Source: an uncultured Collinsella sp. (lineage in GTDB: Bacteria; Actinomycetota; Coriobacteriia; Coriobacteriales; Coriobacteriaceae). From it: a stretch of 64,000 bases of DNA. Of the stretch, positions 58,280-64,000 are shown in pieces. A program made the translations under genes and the position numbers. Numbering within the stretch: position 1 is the stretch's first letter; each line of letters opens with the position of its first letter. The stretch spans positions 3,052-67,051 of the forward strand of contig UQSK01000004.1 of NCBI GenBank assembly GCA_900543605.1, read 5' to 3'. The notes beneath the pieces are model-generated. The model did no database searches and was not told the DNA's origin. It saw only the letters and a program-made list of their open reading frames with translations.

Positions 58280-59293
58280 ATGCCCCGGTTTTGCACCCAA
58301 TGCGGCAAGCTTCTGAAAGACGACGAGCGTTTTTGCACCAGTTGCGGAGCGCCTGTGACCGACGATGACCAGGTTTCGCAAGCGCAGGAGGACGCGCCGT
58401 TCGCCGAAAACGCTCCCGCGCCCGATGCCGTCTCCGGCGCCGATGCGACCGCAACTCAGCCCCAGCCGGCAGACGTGACCGTGCAGTCCGCCCATCAGCC
58501 CGCGCCCGCTCCCCAGCCCGAAGTCGGCACGACGCAGCAATGGGCGGCGGCCAACGCCGCGGCTCAGCAACCCATTCCGACCGCTGCTCCGCAGGCCGGC
58601 ACGCCTACTGCCCCCAAAAACAACAACGCCCTGTTCATCGGCATTATCGCCGCGCTCGTCGTCGTGATTATCGCGCTGGTCGCATTCTTTATGATCAAGC
58701 CCTTCGATAAGGGTACCGACGATTCCAAAGGTACGACGATCGAGAAGGTCAAGATCGACCACGATGACGACGATGTGTCCGTAAAGGGCGACCCCAACAA
58801 GCTTGACGATGATGACGATGACGCCCACGATGCCGCCACCATCAGCGAGCAGAACGTCTACGACCAGCTGAGCTCCTACTACAGCAGGCTCTCCGATCTT
58901 GATCAGCAGGTTCGCGACTGTGCCACCACGTTTAACACGTACTACCTCAAGGATGACCGCAGCTCGCGCCAATCTGCCAGCGATGCCGCCGAGGCGCTCG
59001 AGGATCAGATCGGCGACCTGAAAGACGAGGTCGAGGACCTGGATGTTCCCATCGACTCGCAGAACTACAGCTCGTGGAAAGACATCATCACACTCTACGA
59101 CGACCTGGAGAATCGCATCGACGTCATTTGCGACGCTTGGGAAATCAGCCTTGAGTACTCCAGCCCCGCCAACCACAAGGACGAGATCGTGGCGCCGCTG
59201 GCGCGCGACAACGTAGCGGGCACCAACGACAACAAATACCGTCTGGACTTTGAGGACCGCTACCCCGGTGCCGCGCCCGTCGAGGTGAAGTAG
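58280..59293 (+). CDS. Zinc-ribbon membrane protein
   Basis: The 337-residue product starts with a zinc ribbon (CTQC at 5-8 and CTSC at 19-22), followed by a Pro/Ala/Gln-rich linker (about 45-115), one membrane helix (about 117-137, LFIGIIAALVVVIIALVAFF) and an acidic extracellular helical domain. The extracellular part (SYYSRLSDLDQQVRDCATTF) may form a coiled coil. AAAGGAACC precedes the ATG. No family beyond the zinc ribbon was recognised. Confidence 0.82.
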   Translation: MPRFCTQCGKLLKDDERFCTSCGAPVTDDDQVSQAQEDAPFAENAPAPDAVSGADATATQPQPADVTVQSAHQPAPAPQPEVGTTQQWAAANAAAQQPIPTAAPQAGTPTAPKNNNALFIGIIAALVVVIIALVAFFMIKPFDKGTDDSKGTTIEKVKIDHDDDDVSVKGDPNKLDDDDDDAHDAATISEQNVYDQLSSYYSRLSDLDQQVRDCATTFNTYYLKDDRSSRQSASDAAEALEDQIGDLKDEVEDLDVPIDSQNYSSWKDIITLYDDLENRIDVICDAWEISLEYSSPANHKDEIVAPLARDNVAGTNDNKYRLDFEDRYPGAAPVEVK

Positions 59294-59311
59294 CCGCTTT
59301 GTCGTTCCAGA

Positions 59312-59346
59312 GCCGGCAGTTAGGGACGTTCCTAAACTGCCGGCAG
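59312..59346. repeat. Dispersed CCGGCAG / GGGACGTTC repeat
   Basis: GCCGGCAGTTAGGGACGTTC and CTAAACTGCCGGC form palindromic ends. Related to 4606-4645 and 6117-6155. Confidence 0.7.
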
Positions 59347-59388
59347 AAAACGAGCGAGGATCATGAGACCCTCGCTCGTTTTTTGTTT
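59347..59388. terminator. Bidirectional terminator between convergent genes
   Basis: AACGAGCGAGG/CCTCGCTCGTT stem; TTTTTTG follows on the plus strand and TTTTCTG on the minus strand. It serves the zinc-ribbon gene and the topoisomerase gene. Confidence 0.88.
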
Positions 59389-59411
59389 TGGGCAATGTTT
59401 CGGCTGCACCG

Positions 59412-62006
59412 CTACTTGTCGGCAGCTGGCTTCTTGGTGGTCGTCTTTTTCGCGGTAGCCTTTTTGGCCGTCGCCTTTTTGGCGGTCGAAGTCTTCTTGG
59501 CCGCCGTCGTCTTCTTCGCCGCGGTCGTCTTGGTCGTGGTCTTGCGGCCACGGGCGGGCTTCTTCTCCTTGGTCGGGCAGTCCATGTTGACGCAAATGCG
59601 CCACGGACCGCGCGCCGTGTTGACCACCACGATGGGGGCGCCGCACTCGGGGCAAGTCTCGCCCGTCGCCTCAAGCTTGCCGCGCGCCGGCAGCGGATAG
59701 CTCACGCCGCAATCGTCATAGTTGGTGCAGCGGATAAAGCGCTTGCCGCTCTTTTCGCTCTTGTGCGCGATCAGGTCGCCATGGCGTCCTGCCTCGGCGC
59801 ACACCTTGCACTCGCCCACCTTAAGGTCAGGCTCGTAGTTGGTGGGGCACGTGGGGTTCACGCAAATCTCGAAGGCCTTCTGGCGGAACGGCTGGCACTT
59901 AATGCGCGGCGCGCCGCACTCGGGGCACACGGCGGCCTCGCCCTCGAGCGGGCTTACCTTGACGCCGCTCGGCACCGGATAGGTCACGTCGCAGTCGGGC
60001 CAGCCCATGCAGCCGATAAAGCTGCCACGGGTCTTGGCGCTCGTCTTCATAACCAGGTCCTTGCCGCACTTGGGGCAGGCACCCACGCGCGCATCGGCCG
60101 TGACGGCGTCGCTGATGGCGTCGCCCAACTCCTGCGTGTGCTTGAGCAGCTCGTCGAGCACGCCGGCCAGCAGCGCGCGCGAGTGCGTCACGACATGCTC
60201 TTCGGTATCCTCGCCGCGCTCCACACGGGTCATATCGCCATCGAGCTCGCTGGTCATATCGGGGCTCGTGATGCGCGGGGCAAACTGCGTCAGCGCATCG
60301 ATGATAGCGATGCCCAGCTGGCTCGGCTCAACGGGATCATTTTTGAGATAGCGCACGGCATACAGGCGCTCGATGATGCTCGCGCGCGTGGACTTGGTAC
60401 CCAGGCCGCGCTTCTCCATCTCCTGCACGAGCTTGCCCTGGCTGTAGCGCGCGGGCGGCTCGGTCTGCTTGGCCTCGAGTTTAATGTCGAACACGTCGAC
60501 CGTATCGCCCTGCTCCAGCGGCGGCATCTGCTCATCGCGCTTGAGTCCATACGGATACGCCTCGCGGAAACCCGGGGTCACGAGCACATCGCCCGAAGCC
60601 ACGAACGGCTCACCGTTCACGTCGAGCTCGAGCTTGGTGTTCTCGATGGTCGCAGGACCCATAAGCGTCGCCAGGAAGCGACGGGCGATGAGGTCGTAGA
60701 GCTTACGCTGGCCGCCGTCGAGCGTGGACGGATCGCCTTCGCCCGTGGGATAGATAGGCGGGTGGTCGGTGGTCTCGACCTTGCCGCGCGTGGGCTTCAT
60801 GGGACCGGCGAGCACCTTTTTGCATACGGGCGCCAGCGCCGGGTTGATCTTTGCCAGATCGCTCACCACGGCGCCCAGATCGAGCGTCGCGGGGTACACG
60901 GTGTTGTCGACACGCGGGTAGCTGATGAGGCCCGCCATGTAGAGGGACTCGGCGATGCGCATGGTGCGCGCAGGCGAGATGCCCTCGGCCGCAGCGGCAG
61001 CCTGCAGCGAGGTGGTCGCAAACGGCGTGGGCGGCTGCTGCTTGCGCGAGCGCTTGGTCACCGCGGCGACGGTTGCCGTCGCGACGCCGTCAACATGACC
61101 GTACGCCGTCTCAGCAGCATCCTTGTCGGTAAAGCGTGCCGTTTTGTGCGCAATCTTAAAGCGGTCGTCCTCGGCAGCACCCTGTGCGGCACCCATGCCG
61201 CGGATCTGCCAATAGTCCTCGGGCACAAACGCCATGCGCTCGCGCTCGCGCTCAACCACCAGGGCAAGCGTCGGCGTCTGCACGCGGCCGGCAGAGCGCA
61301 CGTTGCCAAAGCCGCCAAACTTGGCGAGCGTCAGGTAACGCGTGAGCACCGCGCCCCAAATGAGGTCGATGTGCTGACGGCTCTCGCCGGCATCGGCCAG
61401 GTTCTGGTCGAGCGAGACAAGATTATCGAAGGCCTGCGTGATCTCGGCCTTGGTAAACGAAGAATACTGGGCGCGGGCGACCGGCAGGTCCGGCGCAACC
61501 TCGCGCACCTTGTTGAGGGCGTCCGAACCGATCAGCTCGCCCTCACGGTCGAAGTCCGTGGCGATAATGACGCTGTCGGACTTCTTGGCAAGGTTCTTGA
61601 GCGAGCGAATGAGCTCTTTCTCGGCCGGCAACTTAATGACGGGCGCCCAGGTGAGATAGGGCAGGCTCTCGAGCTTCCAGCCCTTGATGGAGATGCCATC
61701 GGCAAGGAACGGCTTGCGCTTGGTATCGTAGGGCGGACGCGCCAGGCCATCGGGTATGTCGGCCGGCAGCATCTCGCCGTCCTCGGTGACCGAATACCAG
61801 CCCAGCTTTTTATCGAACAGCACACTGTCGCAAAAATCGGGCGCAAGGATGTGACCGGCAAGGCCGATCGTCACGCACTCCTCGCCCTTCCACTCAAAAC
61901 GGTAGATGGCGGTGTTGTACACCTTGTCCTTTTTGGGCTTGCCCGTGGACAGACGCTCGGCGATCTGACGCGCGGCGTCGTTTTTCTCGGCGATGATGAG
62001 CTTCAA
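59412..62006 (-). CDS. topA: Type IA DNA topoisomerase with multiple zinc fingers and a Lys-rich tail
   Basis: The 864-residue enzyme relaxes negative supercoils. The TOPRIM domain carries IIATDFDREGELIG near residue 145. The active-site region is GLISYPRVDNTVYP (Tyr the nucleophile), closer to archaeal-type than to E. coli TopA (GLITYMRTDS). Four C-terminal zinc-finger-like blocks are CPKC, CPEC, CKVC and CPEC types. The last 45 residues are nearly all Lys, Ala and Thr, as in some actinobacterial topoisomerases. The start codon is TTG 62006 with AGGAG 6 nt upstream. It may be a second topoisomerase I; the canonical one is not in view. Confidence 0.92.
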   Translation of the reverse strand: MKLIIAEKNDAARQIAERLSTGKPKKDKVYNTAIYRFEWKGEECVTIGLAGHILAPDFCDSVLFDKKLGWYSVTEDGEMLPADIPDGLARPPYDTKRKPFLADGISIKGWKLESLPYLTWAPVIKLPAEKELIRSLKNLAKKSDSVIIATDFDREGELIGSDALNKVREVAPDLPVARAQYSSFTKAEITQAFDNLVSLDQNLADAGESRQHIDLIWGAVLTRYLTLAKFGGFGNVRSAGRVQTPTLALVVERERERMAFVPEDYWQIRGMGAAQGAAEDDRFKIAHKTARFTDKDAAETAYGHVDGVATATVAAVTKRSRKQQPPTPFATTSLQAAAAAEGISPARTMRIAESLYMAGLISYPRVDNTVYPATLDLGAVVSDLAKINPALAPVCKKVLAGPMKPTRGKVETTDHPPIYPTGEGDPSTLDGGQRKLYDLIARRFLATLMGPATIENTKLELDVNGEPFVASGDVLVTPGFREAYPYGLKRDEQMPPLEQGDTVDVFDIKLEAKQTEPPARYSQGKLVQEMEKRGLGTKSTRASIIERLYAVRYLKNDPVEPSQLGIAIIDALTQFAPRITSPDMTSELDGDMTRVERGEDTEEHVVTHSRALLAGVLDELLKHTQELGDAISDAVTADARVGACPKCGKDLVMKTSAKTRGSFIGCMGWPDCDVTYPVPSGVKVSPLEGEAAVCPECGAPRIKCQPFRQKAFEICVNPTCPTNYEPDLKVGECKVCAEAGRHGDLIAHKSEKSGKRFIRCTNYDDCGVSYPLPARGKLEATGETCPECGAPIVVVNTARGPWRICVNMDCPTKEKKPARGRKTTTKTTAAKKTTAAKKTSTAKKATAKKATAKKTTTKKPAADK

Positions 62007-62060
62007 AAGAGGCTCCTATCTCGTATCTCTGCGGCTACGCCCGCCCGTATGGCGGCCGAC

Positions 62061-62744
62061 TTACGCCCTTGCTTGCTCGATCTGCCCGATGAGCCAATCG
62101 CACCAGGCATCCATGCCCTCGCCCTTGCGCGCGCTCACGGCAAACCGCGGCGCCTGCGGATTGAGGTCATCGAGTGTCTTAGTATACCTATCCATGTCAA
62201 AATCGAAAGCCGGGGCCACATCGACCTTGTTGAGCAGCTGCGCGCCGGCGTGTTGGAAGATACCCGGGTATTTGATGGGCTTGTCATCGCCCTCGGGCAC
62301 CGAAAGAATCATGATGGACAGGTTCTCGCCCAGGTCAAAGTCGACCGGACAGACCAAGTTGCCCACGTTTTCGATAAAAATGACGTCGATGTTATCGAGC
62401 CCAACGGCCTGGTCGAACGCGTCAACGGCTTCCATAATCATGTTGCCCTCGAGGTGGCACAGGCCGCCCGTGTTGATCTGGATGGCGGGCATGCCGGCTT
62501 CCTTCATGGTGATGGCGTCGACGTCCGAGGCGATATCGCCTTCGATGACGGCGCAGCGCAAGCCGGCCTTGTCGCGCAGGCGCTCGTTGGTGCCCAGAAT
62601 CGTTGTTGTCTTACCCGAGCCGGGGCTCGACAAGACATTGATCACATAGGTGTTTGTCTCTTTAAATCGCTGGCGCAGCTGATCTGCCAGGCGCTCATTG
62701 CGCGACAGAATCGGCGACGCGATATCAATCGTTTTCTCAGCCAT
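62061..62744 (-). CDS. hypB: Hydrogenase nickel incorporation protein HypB
   Basis: The 227-residue GTPase drives nickel insertion into [NiFe]-hydrogenases or other Ni enzymes. The P-loop SSPGSGKTTT is near residue 39, and EGDIASDVDA and ENVGNLVCPVDFDLGE carry metal and switch residues. The N-terminal His-rich or CCGC metal store of some HypBs is absent. AAGGAG precedes ATG 62744. It follows hypA by 56 bp on the same strand. Confidence 0.95.
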   Translation of the reverse strand: MAEKTIDIASPILSRNERLADQLRQRFKETNTYVINVLSSPGSGKTTTILGTNERLRDKAGLRCAVIEGDIASDVDAITMKEAGMPAIQINTGGLCHLEGNMIMEAVDAFDQAVGLDNIDVIFIENVGNLVCPVDFDLGENLSIMILSVPEGDDKPIKYPGIFQHAGAQLLNKVDVAPAFDFDMDRYTKTLDDLNPQAPRFAVSARKGEGMDAWCDWLIGQIEQARA

Positions 62745-62799
62745 ACTTGGCACTCCTTACTTTGGCCCCTTTATACCCCGTCCCCAGATGGCTGATGGG

Positions 62800-63156
62800 T
62801 TAATCATCGGGGGTTTCGATTTCGATACTGGCGATGTCGAGCTCGCGGCCGTGCAGCAGGCGCACGTTGGCGCCGCCACACTGGGGACAGCGGCAATGGA
62901 AGCGATCGTGCTCAAAGACCTCGCCGCAGTCCTGGCACTCGCTTTGTGGATGGACTTCCTCCACGGCAAGCTCGCAGCCGCATGTGAGCGGGTCCTCGTC
63001 GCGAAACGTCTCCCACGCAAAGTCGAGCGCCTCGCGCACAACTTCGGTCATATCCCCGATACGCAGCGTTACCAAAACGGCGCGCGAGGCCCCCGCCCCA
63101 CGCGCCGCGCGAATCACTGTATCGAGTATGCCGTTGACAATGCCAACCTCGTGCAT
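62800..63156 (-). CDS. hypA: Hydrogenase nickel incorporation protein HypA
   Basis: The 118-residue metallochaperone starts MHEVGIV with the nickel-binding His2. Zinc-site cysteines are in SECQDCGEVF and RCPQCGG. It works with HypB to load nickel. GAGGAG precedes the ATG. It is 6 bp after tatC; structural hydrogenase genes are not in the window. Confidence 0.95.
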   Translation of the reverse strand: MHEVGIVNGILDTVIRAARGAGASRAVLVTLRIGDMTEVVREALDFAWETFRDEDPLTCGCELAVEEVHPQSECQDCGEVFEHDRFHCRCPQCGGANVRLLHGRELDIASIEIETPDD

Positions 63157-63162
63157 ACCGAT

Positions 63163-63954
63163 TTACTCCTCGTCGTCCTCATCGTCCGAGAACAGGTCCA
63201 GACGACTCACAAACAAGCCCTCCTTGCCCTCGCGCGCGGTGATGACCACACGGGCGATGGCAAGCGAGATCTCGTAGAGCGAGAGCAGGGCGCCGTACAT
63301 GAGGCCCAGCGTAACGGGCGAGCCGTCGGGCGTTATCACAGCCGATCCCACGAGCAGGCCAACGTATACGTAACGCCAGGCGCTGCGGAAGGCCGCGTAG
63401 GACACGATATGGAAGACGGACAGGTAGAAGATGATGAGCGGCAGCTCAAACGCCACACCAAAGCCGAACATAAAGAGCAGCTCCATGTTGACGTAGTTCT
63501 CCAGATCGGGCCACGCCGTAGCAACGGCCGAGGTCTCGCCGATAAGCCACTCAAAGCCCGCGGGGATGATGATGAAGTAGCAGAAAATGGCACCCAGAAA
63601 GAACAGCACCGTCGAGGCGAGCACCGTGGGCACGACCCACTTGCGCTCGTTGGGGCGCAGCGCCGGCAGGAAAAACGCCAGAATCTGCCAGATGATCATG
63701 GGCGTGCACATGACCATGGCCATCTTGATGGCCAGCGAGAAGCGCAGGCCAAAGCCGCCGAGCGTGGTGGTGATGTAGAACTTACCGTCCGGCACAAAGG
63801 AGCGGATGGGATCTTTCAGGATGTCGAGCACCACAGGCGTGGCGAAATACAGCACGATAGCGGCGGCAAACACCGAGACGACCACGATGGTCAGGCGGCG
63901 ACGGAGCTCGCCCAGATGATCGAAGAGCGGCATGCGCGCAGGTCCGATAGGCAT
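63163..63954 (-). CDS. tatC: Twin-arginine translocase subunit TatC
   Basis: The 263-residue membrane protein has six predicted helices. Typical motifs are PLFDHLGELRRRLTIVV near residue 9, PALRPNERKW near 100 and FGFGVAFELPLIIFYL near 163. TatC recognises twin-arginine signal peptides of folded exported proteins, such as some hydrogenases and the Tat-type lipoprotein at 57022-58095. Its ATG overlaps the stop of the upstream partial gene (TAATG). Confidence 0.95.
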   Translation of the reverse strand: MPIGPARMPLFDHLGELRRRLTIVVVSVFAAAIVLYFATPVVLDILKDPIRSFVPDGKFYITTTLGGFGLRFSLAIKMAMVMCTPMIIWQILAFFLPALRPNERKWVVPTVLASTVLFFLGAIFCYFIIIPAGFEWLIGETSAVATAWPDLENYVNMELLFMFGFGVAFELPLIIFYLSVFHIVSYAAFRSAWRYVYVGLLVGSAVITPDGSPVTLGLMYGALLSLYEISLAIARVVITAREGKEGLFVSRLDLFSDDEDDEE

Positions 63955-63986
63955 TACTCATCGCCTCCCTTCAGGGCGTCGGCGGC
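63954..63986 (-). CDS. C-terminal end of a gene upstream of tatC (possibly TatA/TatB)
   Basis: Ten codons plus the stop (AADALKGGDE) are visible and overlap the tatC start, so the gene is translationally coupled to tatC. TatA/TatB genes usually hold this position, but ten residues are not enough to identify it. The bases beyond 63986 are adapter-like and should not be translated. Confidence 0.5.
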   Translation of the reverse strand, partial: AADALKGGDE

Positions 63987-64000
63987 CTGTCTCTTATACA
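63987..64000. other. Apparent Nextera/Tn5 mosaic-end adapter at the contig edge
   Basis: CTGTCTCTTATACA is identical to the first 14 bases of the Tn5/Nextera mosaic end CTGTCTCTTATACACATCT. It sits exactly at the end of the window and interrupts a coding frame. It is most likely untrimmed library adapter. Confidence 0.8.

Noticed and set aside
59388..62795. 1135-codon open frame on the plus strand opposite the topoisomerase and hypB
   Set aside because: It runs antisense to genes with clear catalytic motifs and has no ribosome site or recognisable domain.

Overview
The window looks like a chromosomal segment of a Gram-positive, high-GC, anaerobic gut actinobacterium of the class Coriobacteriia, most likely Collinsella or a close relative. 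This is an inference from gene content and codon style, not a database result. Supporting features are PTS sugar transport everywhere, both galactose routes, a RicT/PSP1 protein with a long basic tail, HypA/HypB, TatC and dispersed Coriobacteriia-like repeats. The right edge (63987-64000) carries 14 bases identical to the Tn5/Nextera mosaic end, so the sequence probably stops at a contig end with untrimmed adapter.

Left third (0-34 kb), galactosides. Leloir genes galK and galT (1.6-4.5 kb) sit divergently from a LacI-type regulator, with three near-identical 14-bp operator-like sites between them. A cassette-like AAA+ ATPase gene (4.8-6.1 kb) is bracketed by direct repeats. A tagatose-6-phosphate module follows on the minus strand (lacA, lacB, a LacX-type mutarotase, a LacC-type PfkB kinase), then a lactose-type PTS IIA. 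Two parallel PTS units each consist of a LacI regulator, an IICB permease (LacE type) and a GH1 6-phospho-beta-galactosidase (LacG type). A third IICB is interrupted by an in-frame TGA and lies beside a DUF7916-type protein and a GntR regulator. A DeoR/LacR-type regulator, galM, and a second kinase plus mutarotase pair complete the set. IICB imports and phosphorylates beta-galactosides, LacG cleaves them, LacAB and LacC process galactose-6-phosphate, and GalM/GalK/GalT handle free galactose. galE and the LacD aldolase are not in the window.

Middle (34-43 kb), amino sugars. NagA, an AgaS-type SIS isomerase/deaminase, a GntR/UTRA regulator and a complete mannose-family PTS (IIA, YajC-like, IIB, IIC, IID) form an N-acetylgalactosamine or host-glycan utilisation locus. 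CTGGT-N4-ACCAG operator-like sites lie in front of both transcription units. A DUF2975 membrane protein and a Cro/C1 regulator follow.

Right third (43-64 kb), mostly housekeeping on the minus strand: an isocitrate-dehydrogenase-family enzyme, a HEAT-repeat protein, a hydroxyisobutyrate-dehydrogenase-like enzyme with an extreme His/Cys tail, DegV, ribosome hibernation factor, an ABC-type solute-binding lipoprotein, ComF, RicT/PSP1, HolB, thymidylate kinase, a class A beta-lactamase-like lipoprotein, a type IA topoisomerase, HypB, HypA and TatC.

The least explained structures are non-coding. There are three arrays (3, 3 and 2 units) of a 65-nt imperfect palindrome on an exact 80-bp period. A perfect 32-bp-arm inverted repeat lies directly in front of a fic gene. 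Three 33-bp tandem palindromic units precede the AAA+ ATPase gene. A 215-bp element has 32-bp terminal inverted repeats, and a dispersed family contains GGGACGTTC.
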